Origin: Burkholderiales bacterium 67-32
Lineage (GTDB): Bacteria > Pseudomonadota > Gammaproteobacteria > Burkholderiales > Burkholderiaceae_B
NCBI GenBank assembly: GCA_001898625.1
Contig: MKUP01000010.1
Coordinates: 62,001 to 126,000 of the forward strand
Length of the DNA: 64,000 bases
Direction of reading: 5' to 3'
The position numbers and the translations under genes were made by a program. Below the pieces are notes generated by a model that worked only from the letters and a program-made list of their open reading frames with translations, searched no databases and was not told the origin of the DNA. Of this stretch, positions 47,654 through 58,784 are shown piece after piece (position 1 is the stretch's first letter; every line of letters begins with the position of its first letter).

Positions 47654-48505
47654 ATGCTCGGGCAACGCGTCGTCACCGCCATCGTCCTGCTGATCGTCCT
47701 GGTCGCCGTGCTGGCGGTTGCCGATCCGCGGCCTTTCGAGATATTGATGGCCGTGTTCGTGGGCTGCGCGCTGTGGGAGTGGTGGCGCCTGACGCTGTCG
47801 CCCCGAGGCGGCACCGGACGCGCCCACCTGCCCGCCATCGCGGCGGGCGTGGTGCTGGGTGCGGCCCTGGTCGCCTGGCGCTGGAACAGCGGCGGCGCCG
47901 ACTTGTCGGCCGGGCCCGCCGGCGACTTCTGGCGCGGCCTGTGGATCGCCGTTTCGGCGGTCTGGCTGGGTCTCCTGGTTCCCATGCTGTTGCGCGCCAG
48001 TCCCGACGCCGAGCCCCGCAATCCGTGGCTGACCGCGCTGGCGCCATTCGCGCTGCTGGCCGCCTGGTCGGCGCTGACCGCGGCGTTCGGGCGCGGCGTG
48101 CCGTTCCTGCTGACCCTGATGGCGGTGGTCTGGATCGCCGACATCTCGGCCTATTTCGTCGGCCGCGCCCTGGGTCGCAACAAGCTGGCACCGCACATCA
48201 GCCCGGGCAAGACCCGCGAGGGCGCGCTGGGCGGCATCGTCTGCGTGGTGGTCTTCGTGCTGGCCTGCGGTTTCTTCCCCGGTACCTTCGGCGCCGCCCT
48301 GGTCGCGCGCTGGGGATGGGCGGGGGCGCTGCTCCTGGCCGTGGTGCTGGCGGCGCTGTCCATAGCGGGCGACCTGTTCGAATCGCTGATCAAGCGGCGC
48401 GCCGGCATCAAGGATTCCAGCAGCCTGCTGCCGGGCCACGGCGGCGTGCTGGATCGCATCGATGCCCTGATTCCCGTCCTGCCGCTGGCGGTCCTGCTGT
48501 CATGA
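47654..48505 (+). CDS. cdsA: Phosphatidate cytidylyltransferase
   Basis: A 283-residue integral membrane enzyme that makes CDP-diacylglycerol for phospholipid synthesis. About eight hydrophobic segments are visible, and the signature [18 protein letters not shown] leading to VLDRID lies near the C-terminus. It begins 4 bases after uppS, and its stop overlaps the dxr start by four bases (ATGA), so dxr is translationally coupled. The N-terminus [20 protein letters not shown] is an obvious membrane helix. Confidence 0.93.
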   Translation: MLGQRVVTAIVLLIVLVAVLAVADPRPFEILMAVFVGCALWEWWRLTLSPRGGTGRAHLPAIAAGVVLGAALVAWRWNSGGADLSAGPAGDFWRGLWIAVSAVWLGLLVPMLLRASPDAEPRNPWLTALAPFALLAAWSALTAAFGRGVPFLLTLMAVVWIADISAYFVGRALGRNKLAPHISPGKTREGALGGIVCVVVFVLACGFFPGTFGAALVARWGWAGALLLAVVLAALSIAGDLFESLIKRRAGIKDSSSLLPGHGGVLDRIDALIPVLPLAVLLS

Positions 48506-49716
48506 CCTTCCGTACCGTCACCCTACTGGGCGCCACCGGCTCCATCGGCGCCAGCACGCTGGACGTGATCGCGCGCCATCCGCAGCGCTACCGCGTCCAT
48601 GCCCTGAGCGCCCACAGCCGCATGGAACAGCTTGCCGCCCAGGCGGAGGCCAGCCAGGCCGCCGTCGTGGTGGTGCCCGACGACGCGGCGCGCCAGCGTT
48701 TCGTCGATGCCTGGCGGGGCAGGGTGCGGCTGCCGGAGATCCGCGTGGGTGCTCAGGCGCTGGCCGAGACCGCCGCCGACGAGGCCAGCGACACGGTCAT
48801 GGCCGCCATCGTGGGCGCCGCGGGCCTGCCTTCGGCCTTGGCGGCCGCCAGCGCGGGCAAGCGGGTGCTGCTGGCCAACAAGGAGGCCCTGGTGGTGGCG
48901 GGGCGCCTGTTCATGGACGCGGTGCGCGACAATGGTGCCGAACTCCTGCCTATCGACAGCGAACACAACGCCATCTTCCAGTGCCTGCCGCATGGCGCCC
49001 AAGCGTCGGGGGCCCAGACAGCGGCCCCGGGCGTGCGCCGGCTGCTGCTGACCGCCTCCGGTGGCCCGTTCCGCACCCGGCCGCTGGACAGCCTGGCAGG
49101 TGTTACGCCGGACCAGGCCTGTGCCCATCCCAATTGGTCCATGGGGCGCAAGATCTCGGTCGATTCGGCCACCATGCTGAACAAGGGCCTGGAGGTCATC
49201 GAGGCGCACTGGCTGTTCGCGATGCCGCCGGAGCGCATCGACGTCGTGGTGCACCCGCAAAGCGTGATCCATTCCATGGTCGAGTACGACGACGGCTCGG
49301 TGCTGGCGCAGCTCGGCCATCCCGACATGCGCACCCCCATCGCGTACGGCCTGGCGTTCCCCGAGCGCATCGCCACGGGCGTGGGGCCGCTGGACCTGGC
49401 GCGCCTGGGCCGGCTGGACTTCGAGGCCCCCGACCTGGCCCGTTTCCCGTGCCTGCGCCTGGCCTTCGAGGCGCTGCGCGCCGGGCAGGGGGCGTGCGTG
49501 GCCCTGAATGCCGCCAACGAAGTGGCGGTCGAGGCCTTCCTGCAGGGCGCCACCTCCTATCCGGCAATCGCGGCTATCATCGAGACCGTGCTGGATGGCG
49601 CCTGGACGGGCGTGGCTGGCCGGCTGGGCAGCCTGGACGGTTTGCTCGACCTGGACCGCGAGGCCCGCGCACGAGCCCGCGAAGCCCTGGCCCGGAACGC
49701 CGGGACGGGCCGCTAG
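48502..49716 (+). CDS. dxr: 1-deoxy-D-xylulose 5-phosphate reductoisomerase
   Basis: A 404-residue NADPH and divalent-metal enzyme of the MEP pathway of isoprenoid synthesis, supplying precursors to uppS. The nucleotide loop [16 protein letters not shown] is at residues 8-23. Metal and substrate segments [23 protein letters not shown] and [23 protein letters not shown] are intact. The ATG at 48502 overlaps the cdsA stop. A stretch of 167 bases follows before rseP; I see no further features beyond an AGGAGA site for rseP. Confidence 0.95.
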   Translation: MTFRTVTLLGATGSIGASTLDVIARHPQRYRVHALSAHSRMEQLAAQAEASQAAVVVVPDDAARQRFVDAWRGRVRLPEIRVGAQALAETAADEASDTVMAAIVGAAGLPSALAAASAGKRVLLANKEALVVAGRLFMDAVRDNGAELLPIDSEHNAIFQCLPHGAQASGAQTAAPGVRRLLLTASGGPFRTRPLDSLAGVTPDQACAHPNWSMGRKISVDSATMLNKGLEVIEAHWLFAMPPERIDVVVHPQSVIHSMVEYDDGSVLAQLGHPDMRTPIAYGLAFPERIATGVGPLDLARLGRLDFEAPDLARFPCLRLAFEALRAGQGACVALNAANEVAVEAFLQGATSYPAIAAIIETVLDGAWTGVAGRLGSLDGLLDLDREARARAREALARNAGTGR

Positions 49717-49883
49717 GAGCCGCGCTTGCCGCGCCGCCTGGCTCCCGGCCGCCGGCCTTTGGCCGATAATCCTGTCATGTTCGCTTACCGAGATTCCCCG
49801 TGTGTTTCCGGAGCCGGCGTGCATTTCCGTGTTAAATCGTCGGTTCGGCGGCCCGGGCAGGGCGCCGGAGCAAGGAGATTTCC

Positions 49884-51218
49884 ATGTTGTTGACGTTGGC
49901 GGCCTTCGCCGTCGCGCTGGGCGTGCTGGTGGTGATCCATGAATTGGGGCACTACCTCGTGGCCCGCGCATGCGGGGTGCGCATCCTGAGGTTCTCGGTG
50001 GGGTTCGGCAAGGTGCTGTGCAAGCGCACCGACCGCCACGGCACGGAATGGGCCCTGTCGGCGATCCCGCTGGGCGGCTACGTGAAGATGCTGGACGAGC
50101 GCGAGGGCGAGGTGCCCGCCGCCGAGCGCGGGCGGGCGTTCAACGCCCAGCCGGTGGGCAAGCGCATCGCCATCGTCGCGGCCGGACCGGTGTTCAACCT
50201 GGTGCTGGCGGCGCTGCTGTACGCGGCGCTGAACATGGCCGGCGTCAAGGAGCCCGCGGCCGTGCTGGGCGATCCCACGGCCGGCACGCCGGCCTTCGCG
50301 GCGGGCATCAAGGCGGGCGACCGTATTCTCGCCATCGACGGCGCCGAGGTGGGTACCTGGGGCGACGCGCGCTGGATGCTGCTCAAGAGCCTGACCGACA
50401 AGGGGCGTCCCGCCATCGAGGTGCAGACGGCCAGCGGCGAACGCCGGGTGCGCCCGGTCGATTTCTCCCAGGCCACGCTGGGCCAGATGGAAGGCGACGT
50501 GCTGGGCCGCGAGGGTTTCGGCCTGGCCAGCCCGAAACCCGTGATCCGCGGCATCATGCCCGAGAGCGCCGCCGCCCAGGCGGGCCTCCTGGCCGGCGAC
50601 AGGGTGGTGGCGGCGGGTGACAAGAAGGATCCTTCGGCGACCGAACTGATCACGCTGATCCAGGCTCATGCCGGCCAGCCGCTGCGCCTGTCCGTGGTGC
50701 GCGACGGCGCGGCGCTGGCGATCGACGTCCTGCCGCGCGAGGAGCGCCTGGCGGACGGTACGCTCGTGGGTCGCATCGGCGCCCAGATCGGCGGCGACAT
50801 CCAGCTCATCACCGTGCGCCACGGCCCGGTCGATAGCCTGGCGATGGGCGCCCAGCGCACCGCCGAGGTGTCCTGGTTCTCGCTGCGGATGCTGGGCAAG
50901 ATGCTGGTGGGGGACGTGGCGCTGAGCAACCTGAGCGGGCCGGTCACCATCGCCGACTACGCCGGCCAGACGGCCCGGATGGGCCTGGAAGCCTACATCG
51001 CCTTCCTGGCGCTGGTCAGCGTCAGCCTGGGCGTGCTGAATCTCCTGCCCATCCCCATGCTGGACGGGGGGCACCTGCTGTATTATCTCGTCGAGATCAT
51101 CCGGGGCAGTCCGCCGCCGGAACGCTGGATGGAAGTGGGGCAGCGCGCCGGGTTCGGCATCCTGATGGTGCTGATGGCCGTTGCCTTGTTCAACGACTTT
51201 ACGCGACTGCTGACCTAG
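49884..51218 (+). CDS. rseP: RseP site-2 protease
   Basis: A 444-residue membrane metalloprotease that cleaves RseA within the membrane to release sigma E in envelope stress, and clears signal peptides. HELGH (H19, E20, H23) sits in the first membrane helix. Two PDZ domains occupy the periplasmic region (about 120-300), and the C-terminal NLLPIPMLDGGHLLYYLVEI provides the third metal ligand. The position between dxr and bamA is the usual one in proteobacteria. The ATG at 49884 follows AAGGAGAT. Confidence 0.95.
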   Translation: MLLTLAAFAVALGVLVVIHELGHYLVARACGVRILRFSVGFGKVLCKRTDRHGTEWALSAIPLGGYVKMLDEREGEVPAAERGRAFNAQPVGKRIAIVAAGPVFNLVLAALLYAALNMAGVKEPAAVLGDPTAGTPAFAAGIKAGDRILAIDGAEVGTWGDARWMLLKSLTDKGRPAIEVQTASGERRVRPVDFSQATLGQMEGDVLGREGFGLASPKPVIRGIMPESAAAQAGLLAGDRVVAAGDKKDPSATELITLIQAHAGQPLRLSVVRDGAALAIDVLPREERLADGTLVGRIGAQIGGDIQLITVRHGPVDSLAMGAQRTAEVSWFSLRMLGKMLVGDVALSNLSGPVTIADYAGQTARMGLEAYIAFLALVSVSLGVLNLLPIPMLDGGHLLYYLVEIIRGSPPPERWMEVGQRAGFGILMVLMAVALFNDFTRLLT

Positions 51219-51338
51219 AACCCATGCGTGCCGCTTTGCCCGCCGCCCCCGTGGACCGTGCCTCGACCGCCCGGGCCGGATCGAGCCGCACGCCGCGCTT
51301 TCGCATATCACTCAATTAAGAAAACTCCGGGATTACGC

Positions 51339-53633
51339 ATGACCAATCGCACCCGGCGCATGCCGCGTCTGCTGTCCATTTTGCTGGCCATGGCGGTCAC
51401 CCCCCTGGCCTACGCCTTCGATCCCTTCGTTGTCCGCGACATCCGGGTGGAAGGCATCCAGCGCACCGAAGCCGGCACGGTATTCGGGTACCTGCCGGTC
51501 AAGGTGGGCGAGCGCTTCACCGAAGAGCAGGCCACGCAGGCGGTGCGGGCGCTGTACGGCACGGGCTTCTTCCGCGACGTGCGGATCGAGGTCGAGAACG
51601 ACGTGGTGGTGGTCATCGTCGACGAGCGCCCAGCGATCGCCGCGATCTCCTTCAACGGTATGCGTGAATTCGAGTCCGCCAACGTGCTCAAGTCGCTGGC
51701 CGAAGTGGGCTTCGCCGAGGCCCGCATCTTCGACCGCGCCTTGCTCGACCGCGCCGTGCAGGAACTCAAGCGCCAGTACCTGGCGCGCGGCAAGTACTCG
51801 GTCGAGATTGTGCCGACGATCACGCCGCTCGAACGCAACCGCGTCGGCATCACCTTCGACATCTTCGAAGGCGACGTGGCGCGCATCGCGGGCATCAAGA
51901 TCATCGGCACCAAGGCCATCCGCGAAAGCGAGCTGCTGGACCTGCTGCAGCTCACCACGCCGGGCTGGCTGACCTGGTACACCAAGGCCGACCAGTATTC
52001 CCGCCAGAAGCTGCAGGGCGACATCGAAACCCTGCGCTCCTACTACATGAACCGCGGCTACCTCGAGTTCAACGTCGACTCGCCACAGGTCACGATCTCG
52101 CCCGACCGCAAGGACATCTTCATCACCCTGTCCATCACCGAAGGCGACAAGTACTCCGTCAGCGACGTCAAGCTGGCGGGCGACCTGCTGGGCCTGGACG
52201 ACGACCTCAACAAGCTGATCACGGTCAAGCCGGGCGAGACCTTCTCGGCCGAGAAGGTCAACGCCTCCAGCAAGGCCATCACCGACTACCTGGGCAAGCT
52301 GGGCTACGCCTTCAGCAACGTCAACGCCACGCCCCAGGTCGACCGCGAGAAGAAGACCGCGGCCATCACCTTCTTCGTCGATCCCAACCGCCGCGTGTAC
52401 GTGCGCCGCGTGAACATCGGCGGCAACACCCGCACCCGCGACGTCGTGATCCGTCGCGAGATGCGCCAGCTCGAAAGCGCCTGGTACGACGCCGGCAAGA
52501 TCCAGCTGTCGCGCGACCGGATCGACCGCCTGGGCTATTTCCAGAACATCAACATCGAGACGCCGCCGGTGCCGGGCACGCCCGACCAGATCGACGTCAA
52601 CGTGAACGTCCAGGAAAAGCCCACCGGCATGATCAACCTGGGCGCGGGCTTCAGCAGTACCGACAAGGTGGTGCTGTCGGCGGGTATCAGCCAGGACAAC
52701 ATCTTCGGCAGCGGCACCACCGCCGGCCTGGAGCTGAACACCGGCAAGACCTACCGCACGATCGCCATCAGCCAGACCAATCCGTACTTCACGCAGGACG
52801 GCATCAGCCGGTCGACCAGCCTCTACTACCGTACGCTGCGTCCGCTGTCGATCAACACCGGCGACTACCGCATCAAGACCATGGGGGCGAGCCTGACATT
52901 CGGCGTGCCCTTCACGGAAACCCAGCGCGTGTTCTTCGGCACCGCGCTGGAAGCCAACGACATCGACATCTACGACAGCAGCCCTCAGCGCTTCATCGAC
53001 TACGTCAACACCTTCGGTGCGCGCAGCAACGCCGCCATCTTCTCGGTGGGCTGGAGCAACGACCGGCGCGACAGCGCGCTGGCGCCCACGCGCGGCACGT
53101 ACCAGCGCGCCGCCGGCGAAAGTTCGCTGTTCGGCGACCTGCGCTACTACAAGGCCAGCTACCAGCACCAGTACTACTGGCCCATCACGCGCAGCATGAC
53201 GCTGGCGCTGAACGGCCAGGTCGACTACGGCAAGGGCTTCGGCGGCCGGCCGTACCCGCTGCTCAAGAACGTGTACGCCGGCGGTATCGGGTCGGTGCGC
53301 GGCTACGACGGCGGTTCGCTGGGCCCGCGCGACAGCAAGAACGGCGACAGCCTGGGCGGCGCCAAGCGGGTCATCGCCAATGCCGAACTGCTGCTGCCGT
53401 TCCCCGGCACCCAGCAGGACCGCACGCTGCGCTGGTTCCTGTTTGCCGACGCGGGTAACGTCTACGCCGACGAGGAGAACATCAACCTGGGCCAGCTGCG
53501 GTATTCGGCCGGTATCGGCCTGAGCTGGCAGTCGCCCATCGGTCCGCTGAAGATTTCCTTCGGCAAGGCGCTCAACGCCAAGCCGCAGGACCGGACCCAG
53601 AGCTTCCAGTTCCAGATCGGTACGGGGTTCTGA
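51339..53633 (+). CDS. bamA: BamA, outer-membrane protein assembly factor
   Basis: A 764-residue outer-membrane barrel protein that inserts other beta-barrel proteins. A signal peptide ends near residue 24 (PLAYA before FDPFVV), followed by five periplasmic POTRA domains (about 25-420) and a 16-stranded barrel. The barrel holds the conserved VRGYDGGSLGPRDS loop and ends in Phe in FQFQIGTGF, the terminal signal for BamA itself. The start at 51339 is used because the frame from 51228 begins with unconserved Pro/Arg-rich sequence before the signal peptide. It is 120 bases after rseP, and skp follows after 148 bases. Confidence 0.95.
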   Translation: MTNRTRRMPRLLSILLAMAVTPLAYAFDPFVVRDIRVEGIQRTEAGTVFGYLPVKVGERFTEEQATQAVRALYGTGFFRDVRIEVENDVVVVIVDERPAIAAISFNGMREFESANVLKSLAEVGFAEARIFDRALLDRAVQELKRQYLARGKYSVEIVPTITPLERNRVGITFDIFEGDVARIAGIKIIGTKAIRESELLDLLQLTTPGWLTWYTKADQYSRQKLQGDIETLRSYYMNRGYLEFNVDSPQVTISPDRKDIFITLSITEGDKYSVSDVKLAGDLLGLDDDLNKLITVKPGETFSAEKVNASSKAITDYLGKLGYAFSNVNATPQVDREKKTAAITFFVDPNRRVYVRRVNIGGNTRTRDVVIRREMRQLESAWYDAGKIQLSRDRIDRLGYFQNINIETPPVPGTPDQIDVNVNVQEKPTGMINLGAGFSSTDKVVLSAGISQDNIFGSGTTAGLELNTGKTYRTIAISQTNPYFTQDGISRSTSLYYRTLRPLSINTGDYRIKTMGASLTFGVPFTETQRVFFGTALEANDIDIYDSSPQRFIDYVNTFGARSNAAIFSVGWSNDRRDSALAPTRGTYQRAAGESSLFGDLRYYKASYQHQYYWPITRSMTLALNGQVDYGKGFGGRPYPLLKNVYAGGIGSVRGYDGGSLGPRDSKNGDSLGGAKRVIANAELLLPFPGTQQDRTLRWFLFADAGNVYADEENINLGQLRYSAGIGLSWQSPIGPLKISFGKALNAKPQDRTQSFQFQIGTGF

Positions 53634-53781
53634 CGACGCGAACGAGGCGGGCGGCCGCAAGGTCTATGCCCGTCCTGGAATTTTTCTGCTACAACCAATT
53701 ACCAGGGCCAGGTCCCGGGCGCTTGCCCGGCCCGGCGCCATTAGTGGCAAAATACACGACTACCTTCCTAGCGAGAAATAA

Positions 53782-54354
53782 ATGATCCGCATGTTTTCGA
53801 CATCTGCTACCAGTCTGACCGCGTCCTCTGCAGTCAAGGGTGCCGGCCGGGTGCTGGCGGCTCTGGTGCTTTCTAGTGCCGCTGTCGGCGCGGCTCATGC
53901 CCAGGCATCCCAGGCCCCGGTCAAGATCGGTTTCGTCAATACCGAGCGGATCTTCCGCGACGCCGCGCCGGCCAAGGCCGCCCAGGCCAAGATCGAAGCC
54001 GACTTCAAGAAGCGCGATGCCGAGCTGCAAGACATGGCCAATCGCCTGCGTACCCAGTCCGAACAGTTGGACAAGGACAGCGCCGTGTTGTCCGAATCCG
54101 ATCGCACCCGCCGCCAGCGCGACCTGAGCGACCTCGACAAGGACTTCCAGCGCAAGCGCCGCGAGTTCCAGGAGGACCTGAACCAGCGCCGCAACGAGGA
54201 ACTGTCGCAGATCCTCGAGCGTGCCAACCGCGTGATCAAGCAGATCGCCGAGCAGGAAAACTACGACCTGATCTTCCAGGAAGCCGTCGTGGTCAGCCCG
54301 CGCGTCGACATCACCGAGAAGGTCCTGAAGGCCCTGAACAGCGGCGCCAAGTAA
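53782..54354 (+). CDS. skp: Skp/OmpH periplasmic chaperone
   Basis: A 190-residue periplasmic chaperone that escorts unfolded outer-membrane proteins to BamA. A signal peptide precedes about residue 41 (GAAHA before QAS). The mature domain starts [20 protein letters not shown] and continues as a long coiled tentacle region, Arg/Glu/Gln-rich, before returning with [20 protein letters not shown]. The trimer-forming strands are conserved. The ATG at 53782 is used; M4 (53791) is possible. It lies in the standard bamA-skp-lpxD order. Confidence 0.92.
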   Translation: MIRMFSTSATSLTASSAVKGAGRVLAALVLSSAAVGAAHAQASQAPVKIGFVNTERIFRDAAPAKAAQAKIEADFKKRDAELQDMANRLRTQSEQLDKDSAVLSESDRTRRQRDLSDLDKDFQRKRREFQEDLNQRRNEELSQILERANRVIKQIAEQENYDLIFQEAVVVSPRVDITEKVLKALNSGAK

Positions 54355-54397
54355 TTGCGCCGCTCTCGCATGTTCCTGTCGTCCGCGCGAGCTTCGC

Positions 54398-55519
54398 ATG
54401 CCCATCCTGCTTGACACGATCAAGGCGCCGGTACTGCAAAGGCTGCTCGACGAAACCGATACCACCGGGTTGACGTGGGCGATCGAGCCGGGGGGCGCGC
54501 AAGCGCTCCCCAGCGCCGAAGTCGTGGTCGCGGGCATCGCGAACCTCGAACATGCGGGACCCCAGGAACTGAGCTTCGTCGCCAATCCCCGTTACCAGTC
54601 GCAACTGATCGATGCCCAGGCAGCGGTCGTGCTGGTCACGGCCGAGGTGGCGCAAGCGTATCGCGAAAGCCTCGCGCAGGCCGGCCGCGCCGACCAGGCG
54701 CTACCGCTGGTGGTCTGCAATTCGCCTTATCTGCTGTTCGCGCGGATCGGGCAGTGGTTCGACCGGCAACTGCATCCCCAGCCCGCCGGCGCCATCCATT
54801 CGTCAGCCGTCGTCGCGCCCGGCGCCATCGTCGATCCCAGCGCCCACGTGGGGCCGCTCGCGGTCATCGAGGCCGGCGTGGAAATCGGGCCGCGCGCCCG
54901 CATCGGCGCAGGCTGCGTCGTGGGCGAAGGCTGTCGCATCGGCGCCGATACGGTGTTGCATCCACGCGTTACGCTGTACCGGGGGGTCAGCATGGGCGCA
55001 CGCTGCATCGTTCTGTCCGGCGCGGTCATCGGCGGCGACGGCTTCGGCTTCGCGCCGGATCCGTCCCGGGCCAAGGGTGCCTGGACCAAGATCCCGCAGT
55101 TCGGCGGAGTGCGCATCGGCGACGACGTCGAGGTCGGCGCCAACACCACCATCGACCGCGGCGCGCTGGACGATACCGTCATCGGCAATGGCGTCAAGAT
55201 CGACAACCAGATCATGATCGGCCACAACTGCCGCATCGGCGACCACACCGCGATGGCCGCCTGCGTGGGCATCGCCGGATCGACCACCATTGGCCAGCGC
55301 TGCTCCATCGGCGGGGCCGCGATGATAGGGGGCCACCTGAAGATCGGCGACGACGTCTTCATCTCGGCGGCCACCCCGGTGCACAGCAACATCGACAAGC
55401 CGGGGCAGTACACTGGTTTCTTCCCGATGACCGAGCACGCCCAGTGGGAGCGCAACGCCGTCGCTGTCAGGCACCTGGCCACGATGGCCAAGCGTATCAA
55501 GGCGCTGGAAAAGAAGTAA
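54398..55519 (+). CDS. lpxD: LpxD, UDP-3-O-acyl-glucosamine N-acyltransferase
   Basis: A 373-residue left-handed beta-helix enzyme that adds the second N-linked 3-hydroxyacyl chain in lipid A synthesis. An N-terminal uridine-binding domain (about 1-110) is followed by hexapeptide repeats (about 120-330), with catalytic His near residue 276 in GHNCRIGDH. The C-terminal helix region is conserved. It follows skp by 43 bases, with fabZ 52 bases later. Confidence 0.94.
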   Translation: MPILLDTIKAPVLQRLLDETDTTGLTWAIEPGGAQALPSAEVVVAGIANLEHAGPQELSFVANPRYQSQLIDAQAAVVLVTAEVAQAYRESLAQAGRADQALPLVVCNSPYLLFARIGQWFDRQLHPQPAGAIHSSAVVAPGAIVDPSAHVGPLAVIEAGVEIGPRARIGAGCVVGEGCRIGADTVLHPRVTLYRGVSMGARCIVLSGAVIGGDGFGFAPDPSRAKGAWTKIPQFGGVRIGDDVEVGANTTIDRGALDDTVIGNGVKIDNQIMIGHNCRIGDHTAMAACVGIAGSTTIGQRCSIGGAAMIGGHLKIGDDVFISAATPVHSNIDKPGQYTGFFPMTEHAQWERNAVAVRHLATMAKRIKALEKK

Positions 55520-55571
55520 AAGGCGGGTGGGCGCCGCAGCGGCCCGCCGCGCATCAAATACTGGAATCTGT

Positions 55572-56018
55572 ATGGAAATGGACATCAAGGGGATACTCGA
55601 CCATTTGCCGCATCGCTATCCGATGCTGCTCATCGATCGGGTCATCGACGTCAAGCCCGGGGAATCGATCCTCGCGATCAAGAACGTGTCGATCAACGAA
55701 CCGTTCTTCACCGGCCATTTCCCGCACCACCCCGTCATGCCGGGCGTGCTGATCCTGGAGGCCATGGCCCAGGCGGCCGCCATCACGTCGTTCACCGCGG
55801 CGGGCAAGAAGCCCGACGACAACACGGTGTACTACTTCGTCGGCATCGACGGCGCCCGCTTCAAGCGGCCCGTGGTCCCGGGCGACCAGCTTCGCCTGGA
55901 AGTCAATGTCGAACGTTCGTCGCGCGGCATCTGGAAGTACAACGGCAAGGCGCTGGTAGACGGGCAGGTCGCGGCCGAGGCGGACCTGATGTGCACCATG
56001 CGCATCCTAGAACCCTGA
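55572..56018 (+). CDS. fabZ: FabZ, (3R)-hydroxyacyl-ACP dehydratase
   Basis: A 148-residue hot-dog-fold enzyme that dehydrates 3-hydroxyacyl-ACP in fatty-acid elongation, balancing lipid A and membrane synthesis by competing with LpxA for substrate. [11 protein letters not shown] is followed by catalytic H49 in [11 protein letters not shown] and E63 in LILEAMAQ. The ATG at 55572 matches the family; the longer frame from 55527 reads through the end of an intergenic stretch. lpxA follows after 12 bases. Confidence 0.94.
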   Translation: MEMDIKGILDHLPHRYPMLLIDRVIDVKPGESILAIKNVSINEPFFTGHFPHHPVMPGVLILEAMAQAAAITSFTAAGKKPDDNTVYYFVGIDGARFKRPVVPGDQLRLEVNVERSSRGIWKYNGKALVDGQVAAEADLMCTMRILEP

Positions 56019-56030
56019 CGGAAGGTTTTC

Positions 56031-56819
56031 GTGGCGAGGATACATCCCACCGCACTCGTCGACCCGGCCGCGCAGCTGGACGACAGCGTGATGATCGGCC
56101 CGTTCAGCATGATCGGGCCGAACGTGCGCATAGGCGCCGATACCGAGGTCGGGCCGCATTGCGTCATCGACGGCCATACGACGATAGGGCGGGGCAACCG
56201 CTTCTTCCCGTCGTGCTCGGTCGGCGCCGAGCCGCAGGACAAGAAGTACGCTGGCGAACCCACCCGTCTCGAGATCGGCGACCGCAACACCATACGCGAG
56301 TGTTGCACCCTCAATACCGGCACGGTGCAGGATGCCGGCGCGACGCGCCTGGGCAATGACAACTGGATCATGGCCTACGTGCACGTGGCGCACGACTGCC
56401 AACTGGGCAGCCACATCATCCTGGCCAACGGCACGCAACTGGCCGGCCACGTGCATATCGGCGACCACGTCTTCCTGGGCGGCATGACCGGCGTGCACCA
56501 GTTCGTCAAGATCGGCGCGCATGCCATGACCAGCGTCCATTCGACGCTGCTGCAGGACCTGCCGCCTTTCGTCACGTCCTCGGGCAGCCCGGCCCGCGCC
56601 GTGGGCATCAACGTCGAAGGCCTGAAGCGGCGCGGCTTCACGCCGGCGCAGGTTTCCGGCCTGCGGGCGGCCTACAAGACGTTGTACCGCCAGAATCTGA
56701 CGCTGGACGAGGCGCGCGCGGCACTCCAGGCCAAGCGCGCCGAGGATCCCGAACTCGACGCTCCGCTGTCCGCCTTGCTGGCCTTCCTCGATACCGCCAC
56801 CCGCGGTATCGTGCGCTGA
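56031..56819 (+). CDS. lpxA: LpxA, UDP-N-acetylglucosamine acyltransferase
   Basis: A 262-residue trimer that makes the first committed acylation of lipid A. Beta-helix hexapeptide repeats occupy residues about 5-190 and a helical C-terminal domain follows. H121 in AYVHVAHDCQLGSH is the catalytic base corresponding to His125 of the E. coli enzyme. The start is GTG at 56031, 9 bases after GGAAGG. It lies between fabZ and lpxB, the standard order. Confidence 0.94.
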   Translation: MARIHPTALVDPAAQLDDSVMIGPFSMIGPNVRIGADTEVGPHCVIDGHTTIGRGNRFFPSCSVGAEPQDKKYAGEPTRLEIGDRNTIRECCTLNTGTVQDAGATRLGNDNWIMAYVHVAHDCQLGSHIILANGTQLAGHVHIGDHVFLGGMTGVHQFVKIGAHAMTSVHSTLLQDLPPFVTSSGSPARAVGINVEGLKRRGFTPAQVSGLRAAYKTLYRQNLTLDEARAALQAKRAEDPELDAPLSALLAFLDTATRGIVR

Positions 56820-56830
56820 CGGAGGCCGGC

Positions 56831-57985
56831 GTGCCGGGTGAGGGCAGGGCGTCCATCGGCATGGTGGCGGGAGAGCCTTCGGGCGATCTGCTGGCGGCCA
56901 CCGTGGTCGAGGCCTTGCACGAACGGGCACCGCAGCTGGCGCTGGCGGGCATCGGTGGTCCCAAGATGCAGGCCCAGGGTTTCGATGCCTGGTATCCCAT
57001 GCACAAGCTGGCCGTGAACGGCTATGCCGACGTGCTGATGCACCTGCCGGAGCTGCTCAACATCCGCCGCACCCTGCGCGAGCGCTGGCTGGCCGAACGG
57101 CCGGCGGCCTTTGTCGGGGTCGATGCGCCCGATTTCAATTTCGGCCTGGAACATGCGCTGCGCGAGGGCGGCATCCCCACCGTGCATTTCATCGGCCCCT
57201 CGCTGTGGGCCTGGCGAGGCGAGCGCATCAACAAGATCCGCGAGGCCGTCTCCCACATGCTGGTGGTGTTCCCGTTCGAGGAACAGATCTATCGCGACGC
57301 CGGCGTTCCCGTGACCTACGTGGGCCATCCGCTGGCGCGCATCGTCGACCGCGTGCCCGACCGCGCCGCGGCGAGGGCCCGATACGGCATCGCCGCCGAC
57401 GCGCGGGTGCTGGCGCTGATGCCCGGCAGCCGGGCGGGCGAGATGCGGCATCTTGCGCCGCGCTTCCTGGCCGCCGCCAAACTGTTGCAGGCGCGCGATC
57501 CGGCCCTGCAACTGTGGGCGCCCATGGCCAATGCCGAGCGCGAGCGCGAGTTCCTGGCGCATGCCGCGGCCGTGGGAGGGCTGGCCAACCTGCACACGGT
57601 CATAGGCGGCACGCACGACATCCTGGCCGCCTGCAACGCGGTCCTGGTCGCCAGCGGCACCGCCACGCTGGAAGCGGCCCTGTTCAAGCGCCCCATGGTC
57701 ATTTCCTACGTGCTGCCCAGGCTGTCGTGGTGGATCATGCGGCGCCAGGCCTATCTGCCCTGGGTGGGGCTGCCCAACGTGCTGTGCCGCGACACGGTCG
57801 TGCCGGAACTGCTGCAGGACGAGGCCACGCCGCGCGCGCTGGCCGACGCGGCCTGGAAGGCGCTGACGGACGAGGCCGCCATCCGCCGGTTGGAGGAACG
57901 CTTCACCGCCTTGCATGACGACCTGGTGCGCGACACGCCAGCCCTGGCCAGCCAAGCGATCCTGGAGGTGGCCGACCATGGCTGA
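56831..57985 (+). CDS. lpxB: LpxB, lipid A disaccharide synthase
   Basis: A 384-residue family 19 glycosyltransferase that joins UDP-diacylglucosamine and lipid X. It has the N-terminal [19 protein letters not shown] and [12 protein letters not shown], then [26 protein letters not shown] and [14 protein letters not shown], all family signatures. The start is GTG at 56831, placed after GGAGG. The 3' end overlaps rnhB by eight bases. Confidence 0.94.
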   Translation: MPGEGRASIGMVAGEPSGDLLAATVVEALHERAPQLALAGIGGPKMQAQGFDAWYPMHKLAVNGYADVLMHLPELLNIRRTLRERWLAERPAAFVGVDAPDFNFGLEHALREGGIPTVHFIGPSLWAWRGERINKIREAVSHMLVVFPFEEQIYRDAGVPVTYVGHPLARIVDRVPDRAAARARYGIAADARVLALMPGSRAGEMRHLAPRFLAAAKLLQARDPALQLWAPMANAEREREFLAHAAAVGGLANLHTVIGGTHDILAACNAVLVASGTATLEAALFKRPMVISYVLPRLSWWIMRRQAYLPWVGLPNVLCRDTVVPELLQDEATPRALADAAWKALTDEAAIRRLEERFTALHDDLVRDTPALASQAILEVADHG

Positions 57986-58754
57986 GAAGGGCTGGGTGCA
58001 GACGGAATTGGGTTGGACCGCGGTGGAGTCTCCGGGGGCGGACCTGCTGTCGGCCTTCGGTGCCGAGACGCTGCTGACCCTGCGCGTGGCGGGCGTGGAC
58101 GAAGCGGGGCGGGGGCCCCTGGCCGGGCCGGTCTACGCGGCGGCCGTCATCCTCGATCCGGCTCGTCCGGTCGATGGCTTGGACGACTCCAAGGTGCTGA
58201 GCGAGCGCGCGCGCGACGAACTCGCCCCCCTGATCCAGGAGCGTGCGCTGGCCTGGTGCGTGGCCAGCGTCAGCGTGACCGAGATCGATACGCTGAACAT
58301 CCTGAACGCCACCATGCTGGCCATGCGGCGGGCCGTCGAAGGGCTGGGCTGCGTGCCCGACCTGGTGCAGGTGGACGGCAACCGCGCGCCGGCGCTGGCC
58401 TGCCGGGTGCAGACCGTGATCGGCGGCGATGCCCAGGTGCAGGCGATCTCGGCCGCCTCCATCCTGGCCAAGACCGCGCGCGACGCCGAACTGGTCCGGC
58501 TGCACGCCAGCTACCCCATGTACGGCTTCGACCGGCACAAGGGCTACGGCACCCCTGACCATCTGCGCTGCCTGCTGGAACACGGTCCGTGTCCCGAGCA
58601 CCGCCGCAGCTTCGAACCCGTGCGCCGGGCCATGGGCATTCCCGAGCCCGAAACGCTGGTTGCCCAGGTGATGGACAGCCTGCTGCCCTGGGACGACCTG
58701 CCCGAACCCGAGGCGCCGGCCCCGCGCCGCCGCCGTGCCAAACCGCGCGCCTAG
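57978..58754 (+). CDS. rnhB: Ribonuclease HII
   Basis: A 258-residue nuclease that cuts RNA in RNA/DNA hybrids and initiates removal of single ribonucleotides. The catalytic DEAGRG motif starts at D41, then [12 protein letters not shown] follows, with GNRAPAL in the middle and [10 protein letters not shown] later. The C-terminal tail is Pro/Arg/Lys-rich and unconserved. The ATG at 57978 overlaps the lpxB stop and has GGAGG upstream. It is the last gene of the envelope cluster. Confidence 0.94.
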   Translation: MAEKGWVQTELGWTAVESPGADLLSAFGAETLLTLRVAGVDEAGRGPLAGPVYAAAVILDPARPVDGLDDSKVLSERARDELAPLIQERALAWCVASVSVTEIDTLNILNATMLAMRRAVEGLGCVPDLVQVDGNRAPALACRVQTVIGGDAQVQAISAASILAKTARDAELVRLHASYPMYGFDRHKGYGTPDHLRCLLEHGPCPEHRRSFEPVRRAMGIPEPETLVAQVMDSLLPWDDLPEPEAPAPRRRRAKPRA

Positions 58755-58784
58755 CCGCGCGGACCGCCGCCTGGAATACCGATC